Source of the DNA: Lineus longissimus
Lineage: Eukaryota > Nemertea > Pilidiophora > Heteronemertea > Lineidae
Assembly: GCF_910592395.1 (NCBI RefSeq)
Contig: NC_088325.1
Location: forward strand, 3,627,501-3,691,500
Length of the DNA stretch: 64,000 nucleotides
Reading direction: 5' to 3'
In this document: in pieces, positions 1-12,200 of the stretch
Layout of the letters: each line of letters begins with the position of its first letter
Numbering within the stretch: the stretch's first letter is position 1
Notes under the pieces: model-generated
Told to the model about the DNA's origin: nothing
Database searches by the model: none
Seen by the model: the letters and a program-made list of their open reading frames with translations, nothing else
Program-made: the position numbers and the translations under genes

Positions 1-15
1 AGTTGTGGATATGGT

Positions 16-2140
16 CTAACTAAGAACTACGAAAAATACTTTTTCATGAATTCTGTTTTGTTCTCATATAGTACAGGCTTCAAAATCTAAATCAAGGGTC
101 AAGTCTCTGATCGTGTCACATCATTTTCGTTTTGGTATTTTTAGTCAATGTCAATGGGTTTTTTATCACAGAACAAACATATAATTGATTCTTTGCCTGC
201 CATTTCAACCTGACCAAAGTCCTAACCTGGCATTTTCCCAAATACACATTCGAGTGCTTTTTAAAGGATCAACAGACCTATTATCGCCATTATTACCAAG
301 CTGTCGGCAGCCCAGTCATCTTCTACTCCACAGTAGTAGTTTCAATCATTATATTGCACATAAGATAAGAAAATTCAAAATCTAATAGAGTTTTCATACT
401 ATTTTGATTTTAATTATGACAAGCCCTGAGAGAGCCCTCTGTGCCGTGATCATCTTCGTGCTGACTGATGCAACACGTTACAAGGAGGCAGCAAGCAGCA
501 TCAAGATGTCATAGAGTCGTTCTGGATTATCTGCCATACTGGCAATGATGCTGGTGTTGGGCTACCAGGGTGACGCCAAGTCCAAACTCGGGTACCAACG
601 TAATATCCTCCATACAATCGTGATATATGTATGATTGGCATCTGGCCTTCATTACCTGTGTATTCTACGAAACATTGAGCCCGTTACAGAATCATTTTGT
701 TGATGATGTATGACTGGCATCTAGCCTTTATATTGGGTGTGTTCCAAGAATCACTAACAGCCAATCATTTAGCTCGTTACTAAAGGAAGATGTAGATGAT
801 TTGTTTTATGGATTTGCTGCACCTGCAGTTTGCTTCCCCCCCCCCCCCCCCCTCTCTCACCATAACCACCGTTACCCTGTATGAGCTTTTTATGGGCCTA
901 ATTTCGGCCTCGGCAAAACCCATCAAAATTGTTCATGCGCATGTAACGCGCCCCGGCCAGCACGAGCTGAATTGGTGTAATGCTAATTGTATAGTCCAAT
1001 GAAGATATTAGCCCGGGATATTTCATTTCTAGTAACTGTAGAACAGAAAATTGGCGCGGCATAACATTTTCGCGACTGCCGGCTGATGGGACATATTCGC
1101 GGCATAATATTTTCGCGAGTCAAGAATTGTTTTCGTCTAAGATCTGCATGTACTGCTAATGAATAGGTGCTGAAGGGTGTGTCTAATAAGTATACTCAAA
1201 TCCACTGCCAATAGGTCTCAATGTATTGAAGGGGTGTGGAATTTGTGTTTGTTTTGTTTAATGTTAATTGTATATGTGCTAATTGCCATGGGTATACACG
1301 GTCTCAAATTTATCACCTCTTTATTGTTAAAGCTTAGATCTACATAGGGCCTAGCTGGATGCAATGCCTTTGGAGATATGACAACAATGACATGAAACTT
1401 TTGCTAAGCAAGTGATTTTCGCGGCAGAATATTTTCATGAGCATGGTCTACTCTACAAATTCACGAAAATATCCTGGATGCGAAATTTTTCCGTTCTACA
1501 GTACTTTTGGGCAGTGCAGAGTGGCCAGTATTACAGCTTAGGTGACCTCAATGGAAATTAATCTTTTACGTGGAAGTGGTTTTTTAACACTGCCCGAGCT
1601 CCCTCCCCGCCCTACAATGCCTACGCCACCAGGCATCTTCCGGTAACCTATTTGAAGACGTTGTTCAGAAGGGTTTGGTTTACTTCAAGACCTGTCACAT
1701 TAAAAAGTGTTGTAAAACCGGCTTTGAAGACTTTATAGAAAGTGGTTGATATACTTGAAGACAATGTCACATCCACCTAGAACAAATACTTGTGCAGCCC
1801 TATACGGAATACCTTTTTGAAGATGTCACTCGAAAAGGTTTGATTTTCTTGAAGACAATGTCACATCCAACCAGAATACTCCTGCCCCGTACGCATATAT
1901 ATCATCTTCGAATAGGTCATTCAGAAACCAGAGGTCACGCAAACTTGTCCATCATGGGAATACCGTATTCAAAAGGATTTAGTTTACTTGAAGACCTAGT
2001 ATACATGGTGGGCTTGTTCCGTCTTGGGACACTTTTTGAACGGCCGATATTGTTGTCCCTTACTAACCAAAAAGGCATTTCTCATCACTGATAGCATGCA
2101 TTATCAGTCCAAAGAACTGTTATACAATGTGGGCATGTTC
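16..2140. repeat. 5' flanking block, duplicated at 49.8-51.95 kb
   Basis: This 2.1-kb non-coding block recurs nearly base for base, with small indels, at about 49,840-51,950, where it lies upstream of gene 4. No conserved open frame is seen. It contains an older copy of the gene 1 promoter-proximal sequence (about 60-330) and a fragment of the T repeat (about 510-600). The two copies mark gene units 1 and 4 as sharing a recent duplication history. Confidence 0.8.
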
Positions 2141-2324
2141 AAGTGTTTTGTTTTCTTCTCATTATGGTGCTAGCTACAAAATCTAAGGGTCACGTCTCAC
2201 TCATGTGATGAACATCACATTATTTTCGTTTTCGGCATTGTCATGTGTCAATTAATCTTTATCACAGAACAATCATGACCAAAGTCCTAACCTGAGATCA
2301 TCCTAAATATTCATTCAAGTGCTT

Positions 2325-2331
2325 TATAAAA
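2325..2331 (+). promoter_or_regulatory. TATA box of Ig gene 1
   Basis: TATAAAA lies 123 bp before the start codon of gene 1, within sequence that is otherwise conserved with about 258-266 and 50,076-50,084. In those two places the same position reads TTTTTAAAG. A transcription start near 2,355 is inferred from the usual TATA spacing, not seen. Confidence 0.5.
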
Positions 2332-2453
2332 GATCAACAGGCTTATAAACGCCATTACTACCAAGCTGTCGGCAGCCGAGTCATCTTCCACTCTACAGTA
2401 GGAGAAGCACTCGTCGCTTGTGAAAATTTCCCTCTGCCTCTCCAAAGAACAAA

Positions 2454-5400
2454 ATGAGACGTGTTGTGTTGATGATGAAGATGTACATTCTTCTGTTTGG
2501 GACAGCCATCCTTGGAATTTACGGTAGGTATATAATCAGAAGTGTATGACAGGTCATACACTGCTGGTATGATCGATATAGTTCCCTATGTACAGTATAA
2601 GTCAACTTTGAAACTTTTTGCAGCCATTTTAGTTTCATGAATTTCGTCTTTACACATTGACCTCAAAATTGATGACGGCATGACACATGAACGTTCCATC
2701 CATGGGCCATCCATGGATAGTGGATGAAGAATCTCCATCAGCGATCCATGGATGGACCTCTGTGGACGGAATGTCCATTGGCCATTAGTGTATAGTTCAT
2801 GGAATCCGTTATAGAATTGCCAATTTCTGACCATTTGCACGATCTGTCTGTTATCAAAGGTGGTGCCACCTTTTGGTTCCATATCAAATGAAATCCGTCC
2901 AAAGTGCTCTAATATGCGTTGCTGGTTCTCTACGAACCTAAAAATGTGTAGGGAGTGGCAGTTATAACTTTAACCTCATTCACACAATATACGACATACC
3001 TTCCGTCCGCCAGGCGAGGCTGGTGAAAGTGGTGCGATAGTCAAATCGTGTAGTTTCACTTTTTTAGAAAATTGTTTAACCTCCTTGAACGACATTCACT
3101 GCTTGTTGCCTCCAGTTAGTAAATCTTCATTTTCTTTTCAGAATTGGCCGGTGTATATTCCCTGAATGTCATCACAGTACAGCCAGGACCAGTACAAGTG
3201 AAGCAAGGAAAGAATGTCAGTCTGTGTTGTAAACTGAAATACGACCCTAAGCCAGTGGTGCCAGTTAATTGGCAGTCGCCCCCAAATTTCAAAACAAGAA
3301 CTCACGATTGTGATTGTTATGAAAATCCCAAGGATAAATATGCCATGTCATGTTCAGACACTATCGACCATTTTGGGTTTTATAATATGACAATAATGGA
3401 TGTCGAATGGGCCGATAATGGGATATATCGGTGTCTGTATACCAACCATATGAGCACTGTGGATTTACAGGTTTTGGGTAAGTTAAACAGGAGCTACACC
3501 AACATAAGGCATAAGGGCACTCTAATCTTCCAAAAGCTGCCTTGACGTATTGTAAAGAACTCAAGGATTAGAAATAAAGTTGATTGTAAATGTCTAGGAT
3601 GCAAGAGTGGTTCTTTTGGTGCCCTTGACACTGAAAGTACTCAGATCTTGACAGTCATCAAGGTGTACAAAAGTGTAACTTGATTGAAGTAGCTAAAGCA
3701 CTTGTGCATGAAATAGTGATGGTCAAGTCAGCTACAATAAGAAACTGCACGAGTGACTGATCAGAGTCACCAGATCGCATGAGATTATTTTATCTGGCCT
3801 GAAAGCTCTCAACGGAGAAAACCATCAGCAGTCTCAAGGTTTCAGGGTGGAGAAAATCATCTCAGAGGATCAGGATGACAAGGATAAGCCACGGGTTCAG
3901 CTTTTTATTTATCATATACCACACATTCCCAGAAATATCAAGAAATGGCGATTATCAGACGACTTTTGTCATTTTTTGACTAAAAATCTCATGTGATGCC
4001 AAGACGTCAAATCGACGTAACTTTTGAGTTGACGACATTGCGCCTCACAAAATCATGACTACTGAGGGCCTAGGAACTCAGGAATACCAAATGACCTGGA
4101 ACCTGGACACGAATTGCCCGGAGTTTAGGATTGTGATTCTCCAGTGTGTTCTTGTTATGTTTGATAAAAAAATATTTTAAGGATATCGTGATAGTTTTTT
4201 CATAAACTGTGAAGTGTAATAACAAGAATAAATAAAGATTAAGAATTTGGAACCAATACTACAGCATATTAACTGGCACTAGGTTCCAAATTTTGACAGT
4301 AGGGGCTTTTGCACACAATTTATCTTCTATTCAATGGCTATCACTACTCATTTAGTAGCTATGGTATTTTAACGGGGTTCTGAAACCCCTCAAAGACAAA
4401 GAATGCCCACCATCACGCCACAGCACGGGAAATATAATTATAAATGTTTTCTCTTCGACAAAATGCTCTGTATCTTCTTTATCTTTAAGAGTTCAGAGCT
4501 GAATAAGGTATCATTTTGTTCATCTTGGTAATTTGTTTACAATGAATCAATAACATTTAGTATCTGAATTCAGGAAACTTTCACCCTACATTTTGTAAAA
4601 AACAAAAACTAGAGTTTTTTATGAATTCTTGGTAATAAAGATATCAATTATAGCAATGAATGGCGCAGTCACGGGCACTCAGTGTTGCTGTGATCCATGA
4701 TCAGGGTTTCCCCCAGAGGGGGGGCAAGGGGGGCAGTTGCCCCCCCTTAATTGTCCAAAAACAGGCAAAATTTGTTGTTTTGACCAGGATTTTCTGCAAA
4801 ATTATGGTTTTGCCCCCCCTTGAATTTATTTCTGGCAGAAACACTGATGATCAGGTGACAGCATGACTGATCACGCTATCTCTCCATACTTAGAATAGGA
4901 TTTGTGAATTTATGCAGATTTCTCGCATGAATCTATTTTCTCAGGCATGTGACCTTCCTCGCTCAGGCAATGAAAACCCTCTTTTTGTCTTGTTTTTACT
5001 TTGATGTATGGATCATATTTTGGCAAAATTGGACGTTTCACACTGAAATAATCCCTTGTCCTCCTTTTTTAAAAAGGTGAACATGCAATTATATTGCATA
5101 TCCAACCTTTAATAGATACGTCCCATTATGACGATTGTTGGCCGTCGATTGTTCCCATTGTTGATAGGTGGCTGGGGAACCGACTGCGGCAGAGTCAGTA
5201 AATCGAGTGCGACTTGGTAACGATGATTACCATTGACGGTGTGATCCTGATATTTTCATCACAAGGGTCATGCGATATTTGTTTCAGGCATTTTCTCACA
5301 TTTAACACCACTCGAATGTTAAGAAGGGTTCTGATCACTTTCTTATATCGAAAAGACTGTCCCTGGTTCACCTTCCGAGATTTTGGAAGAATTTGATTGC

Positions 5401-8400
5401 ACCTTTCGGGGTGAAATTTTGCTTTTCTGTGGTTTTGTCTACCGGATCAATGCACTTAGGGTATATGATAAAGTACATGTAAAGTGTGGGTCATATCAAT
5501 AGGAACACCTTCTTCATACGATATCTTATGAACTTAATGCAACATATACAGTGCATTATGTTACTTCTTGATTTTGAAAAATTATCTAGTCTCGTTAAAA
5601 TTACAGATAAAAAATTCTGGCAATTAATTTCGACCAGAGCCAGAGTGTTCATGTTAACCAATGTGCTTCCACTTCGTCTTCGTAAGCTGATTTTCTCTCT
5701 GTTTCCAGTTCCGGTTACAGATGTGACACTAGATAAAGTCATCCACAAATTCACTGCAGAGCCACAGCACTTGTTTGAGTACTTCACCTGTACCACAAAC
5801 TGTGCATCACCGGCACCCAAGATTTCATGGTCAGTAAATGACGTAAGTAAAGCATCAGAGGTTGATGTCTTGACCTTAGTAGGTCTACACAGATTGAAAT
5901 GATTTATTGATCTTTGGTATTGAGGAGACAGCTAGGGGAACTATAAGCAGGAGAGAGGCTAAATTGGTCATCTTCAGGGGACTAATATACACAGTAAGGG
6001 CCCTGGGTCATGTCAGATTCAGCATTCACAATAAAGCAACTGTGCAGTATTTAAATGAGCCTTTTGATCAATGATAAAATAATAACACAATACTTCTTTA
6101 CAGGGACATGCTACTAGGAAATGCTGTCTCTAATTACGAATCTGGAAAAAAGGCCTGTATATTTATAAGGAAACAACCTTTATGTACCAGTGCAGTATTT
6201 TAAAAATCGAGGGTGTCCTTGGTAGAATTGTGTCCGCAAAAGGGAGGCTCCACAGTAGTGTAAGTGATGAAGATGAAATAGACACTGTAGATTTACCATT
6301 GCTATACTTATTTTCCAGCAAACCTTTAATGGCAAGACAATGGTCAGCGAGTTAGGCTGCTCAGGGGCCAAGAAGGGCCAGAAACGGATTATGAGCACAG
6401 TGATAGTGGTGAGCACAGACATGGATGAGGAGAGAAAAGAATATAACATTTCCTGTACGGCAGAAAACGTTATTGGAGAGCCAAAGGTTTCTAAGGCAAT
6501 AACTGTCAATAATGTTGGTAAGCATTTTGGGATGGTTCCTTGGGAAAAATAGATGTATCTTCGGTGCATCAGTTTGCGTCAAACAACAATGAACGCAAAC
6601 AGTATTGATGTCAACTTGGGAGAATGGAATTATAACCAAAAACAGCTAACTCACCTCTATGTCGCTGTGACAGACCAAACATTACTACCATGCCAGGACC
6701 CATTGTATTGTACACATTTCATTCGGCCAGGAGCTCCCGACTCGGCGATGACTGAATTCACTGCGACGTAGAGACAATACCAATGACATGACTCCTGCCG
6801 AGTTTATGACATTGGTGTGATGTAGAGGCATGTTCCAGACACAGCAGTGCAGAAAATGCCAGCCAATCACGACTGCATTGATTTTAAAAGGACTGTTGTG
6901 ATTGGTTGAAATGACGAGTTTTGAGAAAACACAATATTCTTTGGAGCATAGGAACTTCCAGCTGTATCTCCCTGATTTTTCTATATCACGACCTGATAAG
7001 AATTTCAACAATCAAAATCTGTATCAGTCCTGATTTTGATATTTCATCATCCAGTGATTTTTTGTATCGAATGACCTTGGAACCCAAAATTGGGACCATT
7101 TTTGGACAATCTATATGATACAAAATGGTATTGTCCACACAAAAGTTTAGATAATCACACAAGTTTGAGAGACGCTGATTTAGACCCGTTTCTTCAACCA
7201 ACAGGCAGAAATATATCAAAAAACACCCCACAATTGACAAATTAGCAAAACTCTAAAAATGTTTCTTCATATCTGTAGACTTGCCAAAGCAAATTGCTTT
7301 TTCAATACCTCTCCAAGTGTGGACTTGACAGTTAAAAACATACTTGCACTTAAGTCCGGATCTAATACATACTTCAGACGATATCTCGTGAACTAATGCA
7401 CAAGATACAGACTGTGCATTTTTTCAGTTTTTTTCTAATCGTACATTGATTATAGCAGAAATAAGTGTGCATTGGTTTTTCATCACGTAACTTTTTTATT
7501 TCAAGCTCTTTTTTGAAATTCTCTCTAAAATAACAGATAAATAAATTCTCAAATATGATTTCGCCCGGAGTGTTCATGTTAACCAATGCGCTTCAACTTC
7601 GCCTTTGTTGGCTGATTTTCTCTTGTCTGTTTTCAGTTCCGGTTACAGATGTGACACTAAAAAAAAGGGTCAGTCTGAGCACAGCGGAAGAGCCCCAGCG
7701 CTACGAGTACTTTACCTGCACAACAAACTGTGCATCACCAGCACCCAAGATTTTATGGTTTGTAAATGATGTAAGTAGAGCAATATCAGAGGACGATGTC
7801 TTGACTTTAGTAGGTCTACACGGATTGAAACGATTTATTGATATTTGCTCTTGAGGAGACAGCTAGGGGGACTATAGGAAGGAAAGGGGCTAAATTGGCC
7901 ATCTTCAGGGGACTAATATACACAGTAAGGGCCCTGGGTCATGTCAGATTCAGCACTCACAATAAAGCCACTGTGCAGTACTTAAATGAGCCTTTATTTC
8001 AATAAGAAAATCATAACACAATACATCTTTATAGGGACACCCTACTGGGAAATGTTGTCTTTAATTAAGAATCTGGAAAAAAAGTCCTGTATATTTATAA
8101 GGAAACAACCTTTATGTACCAGTGCAGTATTTTAAAAATCGAGGGTGTCCTTGATAGAATGGTGTCCGCATAAGGAAGGCTCCACAGTAGTGTAAGTGAT
8201 GAAGATGAAATAGACACTGTAGTTATACCATTGCCATCATTATTTTCCAGCAACCCTTTAATGGCGACGCATCTGTTAGCGTGTCAGACTGCTCAGGGGC
8301 CAAGGAGGGCCAGAAACGGACTGAGAGCACAGTGTTAGTAGTTAGCCCAGACATGGAGAAAGAGAGAAAAGAATATAAAATGTCCTGTACGGCAGAAAAT

Positions 8401-9036
8401 GTTATTGGAGAGCCAAAGGTTTCTGAGGCAATAACTGTCAATAATGTTGGTAAGCATCTTACAATTTCGTCCTTTAGGTGTATAAATACCATGAGTATAT
8501 TGAAGGCTGTCTGATGAGGAAGATTTCCAATTCAAGAAATGAACGCAAGGGGGTGCAAGGGTAATTTTGCTGCATATGTGTGAAGTGACACTAATTTTCT
8601 ATGCTCCACGTAAGGTGCACGGTAGTGGACACAGTAGTGCCACTTGGGACTGCTGCTAGTGTATCATAACTGAGGGTGCTTAAAACATGGCTGGCAGTCG
8701 TTCAAAATGTGGTGAACGGGTGATTGTGTTTTCACACATAGCCGGTAGGTTTTTTATGCATGCATATCAGCTTCAATGATATTGATGTCTTAAATTGTTA
8801 ATGACTTACATGTATTTTACTTTCCAGTAAACCCAGGTCCACCTCAGCTCAAAATGGTTGAAGTTGCTTCTGCAGCAGCGACAACAGCACTATCTCCTTG
8901 GCTTGTCACAGCAATCATCATAATTGCTGTGCTCGAAAATTATCGTCAACAGCTTATCAGAGTGAGTTTTCAGATTCAGACATGTGAGAGTACAATAGTC
9001 GAATGGAAGAGACAACAAGCTCAAGTCGCCCCATGA
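2454..9036 (+). CDS. Ig-superfamily receptor-like gene 1 (SP-V-C2-C2-TM)
   Basis: Spliced from seven exons: 2454-2523, 3142-3477, 5709-5842, 6319-6517, 7637-7770, 8251-8449 and 8828-9036 (stop TGA). The sum is 1281 nt, 426 residues, with no internal stop. Residues 1-23 are a hydrophobic signal peptide. Residues 24-135 form a V-type Ig domain with Cys53, Trp67 and the D-x-G-x-Y-x-C signature ending at Cys121; extra cysteines are at 52, 80, 82 and 94. Two C2/I-type domains follow, each split by a phase-0 intron after the W-x-V-N-D strand; in the first, Cys163, Trp176 and Cys226 are canonical, and Cys167 and Cys194 may form a second bridge. N-glycosylation sequons NVS, NMT and NIS are present. 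Residues 370-393 are an uncharged membrane segment, followed by a 33-residue tail. The second V exon found in genes 2 and 4 is missing, but the frame is kept because the Ig units are symmetric phase 1-1. A cell-surface receptor or adhesion role is inferred; the ligand is unknown. Confidence 0.8.
3478..5708 (+). other. Intron 2 of gene 1, with duplicated intron sequence
   Basis: No coding exon is seen between the V exon and the first half of the C2 domain. About 3,480-4,170 is conserved with the matching intron of gene 4 (about 56,630-57,290), and about 5,170-5,700 with 57,300-57,810. The middle, about 4,200-5,100, is A/T-rich and carries one short MITE (4702-4846). Confidence 0.6.
4702..4846. 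mobile_element. Short hAT-like MITE
   Basis: The left end reads CAGGGTTTCCCCC and the right end, on the reverse strand, reads CAGTGTTTCTGCC. G-rich and C-rich runs in the two halves pair with each other. CAG...CTG ends with a GTTTC core are typical of hAT-derived MITEs. Both ends are next to ATGAT, but a clean 8-bp target duplication is not visible, so the family is tentative. Confidence 0.45.
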
Positions 9037-9159
9037 GCTGATAAGCTACGTTTGTGTGCACGTTAAAGACACTTGTTACTGTTCTTTCTTCCCTGCATTG
9101 TAAGGCATAACTCTTAATCTGAGGCCTACCTATCAAAACATGTGTGGACAGACAGATGA

Positions 9160-9201
9160 AATAAACATGAAAGTCATGAACCTTCACTTTACAAAAATAA
9201 A
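9160..9201 (+). terminator. Polyadenylation signals of gene 1
   Basis: Two AATAAA hexamers, at 9160-9165 and 9196-9201, lie 124-165 bp after the gene 1 stop codon. The same pair is conserved after gene 3 (44695-44700 and 44731-44736). They support the membrane-segment exon being the last exon, read through the GTGAGT at 8962-8967 instead of spliced there. Confidence 0.55.
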
Positions 9202-9219
9202 GTAACTTTTTTAGATGTT

Positions 9220-12200
9220 TTGTAAATATAAAGACCCCAGGACTAGTTCTGAGGGTGCCGGGCTTAGATGGCAGCACGGTCCTTTAGCCTGGCCAATTCT
9301 GGTTCCCCTGAATTCCTCATCTTTCTTCTTCAGTGTTCGCTCTGCACACTAGGAGGCATTTTTCTCCAGAGAGTATTCCTCCTCCAAGACGGGATGAAAT
9401 AATAATCTTCTAAATAACTGACCTATAATTATTCATTAGTGACAAAGCTATCTTCTTCTTTGCAGGAGCATTAACAGTGGCAGTCCAACCTGTTGAGACA
9501 AACCCACAGTTACTATAAGATTTCCCTTTCCCGATATCAACCACACCCCAGAGAATTTGGCTTCGAACAACATCGCTGATCAAGACAGTAGCGACCAGAC
9601 CAATATGGCTTGTTACTGACTTCGGGGGAGACCTTGGATGACAACCAGTCAAGAAGAAGGAAAAGTGGTATATGACTCGGACAGTAAACGACTGTAAAGG
9701 TTTACCGCAGTTGGCCAAGCCGACTTACCAGCAGTGAATGTCAGGCCTCCTTAGCCTTCGATGGCAACCAGTCAAGAAGAAGGAAAAGTGGTATATGACT
9801 CGGGCAGTAAACGAGGGCTAATCCTGATAACTGCACCTCACTTTTAAATAGGAAAGGAGAAGGTTCATTTTCACTGCCTGAGAAAATGTAAAAAGTAGGG
9901 TGAAACGTTCGTCGTGCGGCAGATTAAGGACTAATTAAGAACTTTTGGCTTTACCAACTAGGCCTATATTGTGCTCAATATTGCGATAATATGCATGTAC
10001 ATAATATGATATAAATATAAGGCCTGAGTAACTCCAAAAATAAACTTCTCAATTTTTCTGCATATCAAAGCAGGACAGCTCAGCGATGCATCAAAAAAAC
10101 ATCATTCTTTTCATATATACCAATCAGGTCTTATCAGTTATATATTGTGAAAATTTATTGATACTGATAAGAATATTGTAAAGAGTCATTGCGTGTAATT
10201 CATGCCATTGTGTCAAATACTAAGACCAATGAAGGTTCAGAAACTGACCCAAATAACACTGACTTTCGGTTTAGTTGAATATCGTAAATTGTAATGATAA
10301 TCTCCCGTCCAATACTGTGATTAAACTGTAAATAGCATAAAATAAGTTTCCTCCACAGAAGAGTCCGTCCATGTATAAGGCTTAGAGGAATTTCTGCTGG
10401 TCGTAGGATCTTACTGTCACATGCATATTGTAGAATAATTACAAAATTTTAATACAAAGCATTTTAATCTCAGGTGCCCTTATGGTTTAATTTATGCATT
10501 TTGAATTAGCATAAACAATAAATTCTGTGATATTTTATACTTCACTGTGATTCTTTCAAAAAGCTGGACAAGGAAAGAGCAGAAGATGTGTTTTGAAATA
10601 TCAAGTATTAAATCCTTTATATGATTGAAATTACTGTCTGTCATCTATGATATCGTAATGAACAGTCCTTCATCACCCTTCTATAGAATACTGAAGAAAG
10701 GACGCGGGTGGGAGGGGGGGGTTTGTGATACATATGTTTGATACCATTGTGAGGCCGACACTACCATATGGCTCTGAACTTGTCATATTGTGACTATTGG
10801 TGCCTATCTGTTTAGGAAGTGAAGTAAGGACACTATACTGAAGTCTTTACAAAAAGTAAGGTGAGACTTGGACTTGTTCATCTCAGAACAAACAGATACT
10901 TGTTGTTAGAAGAAATACTTCCAATAGCGGTATATAAGTGAGATTGGTCGAATACCATTGTTGTTTAATATATTTGTAATAATTTTAAATAAATATATCG
11001 GACATGTAGTCATAGATAATAACCAACACGCCAAACTTATCTTCAGAAAAGAGTATTATAATTGTTGTAATGATCGCCAGAGCTATTTCAGCATTGTCAA
11101 ATGTATATGTGTACTGATTGGTGAGGACTCTCCACGTTACAAGGATATTGTGAATTTTATATTGCAAAGAACAAAATAAGGTTAAGTTAAGTTTTTGAGC
11201 AATCTACCATTTCCGACCTTCAACAATGTATCAAATTACAACTATACTCATCACTAAAATGCAACTTCGGTAGAGAGAAATATTTATCTCTCATCTCAAA
11301 TGTTGTAGTTTGGAAGGTAATAACAAAAATCTGATTGTCAGCTCATAACTTCGATATTTAAACTGGACGACAGAAGAATATACAGCGGTCCTTTAGATAT
11401 GTAACACCCAGAATGTTGGGGATGAATTTCATGTGTTATTCACATATACCAATAAAAATGTTGTACGAATTAGACAGGTAGCCACGAATGAAATAAGTAA
11501 AGTCACTCATACTAGAGACAAGTTTATATATTGCTTCTTGGCATCAGATGTGAATATTGTACATATTGTTTGGAAGTGTTTCGAAAAGATTTTAGACAGT
11601 ACTTAACGGTCTAATAGGAATTTATTCCAATCCTTCAGGCATTTATTAACTATTTTATACTCAACATTAAAGCGATGTATTTTAATGTATTGTAATGTCG
11701 TTTAAATGTTTTGTTGATTACTTTCAAACCTGATGGTCATGAAAGGTATAATAAATACGGATTATTATTATTATTATTTTTATTATTAAACTACCATGAC
11801 AAGGATTCCTGCCCGGAGAGCCAGAGCTAGAGCCATTTAATTCTTTTGCAACCGACGGCCACGATCATGTGGCTGTGACCTGGAAACCATTTGAAATCAC
11901 GTTAAAAGCAGTTTGTAGTTATATAGATGGCGCCGCAGTTTTTAACAGGAATTGTCCGCCTCCAACAATGTTTTGAGGGTGTTGTGGTGCAACTTGGATG
12001 TTTTGGTCGACTTTTGAGTTTTGGGGAGTCGGCCGACCCCCCCTGGGGAAGTAAGAATAAGTAGCTCCCAGTCAATATGCAAATATTCCTCTTACCAGCC
12101 TTGCATGCCTACCAGCTCCAGCCAATCATACTCCCTATCCTGGTCTGTTTCTCCGTCTGTGAGTGGGAGTAGCACCTTAATCTATATTTACATGATTCGT

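Noticed and set aside
8962-8967. GTGAGT after the membrane segment as a splice donor
   Set aside because: The nearest downstream acceptor (before 9466) would give only Glu-His-stop, while read-through gives a 24-codon extension followed by conserved AATAAA signals. Not fully excluded.
8970-9036. ITIM or ITAM signalling motif in the tail of gene 1
   Set aside because: L-E-N-Y-R-Q-Q-L does not fit the I/V/L/S-x-Y-x-x-L/V spacing, and the tail is not conserved in the other genes.
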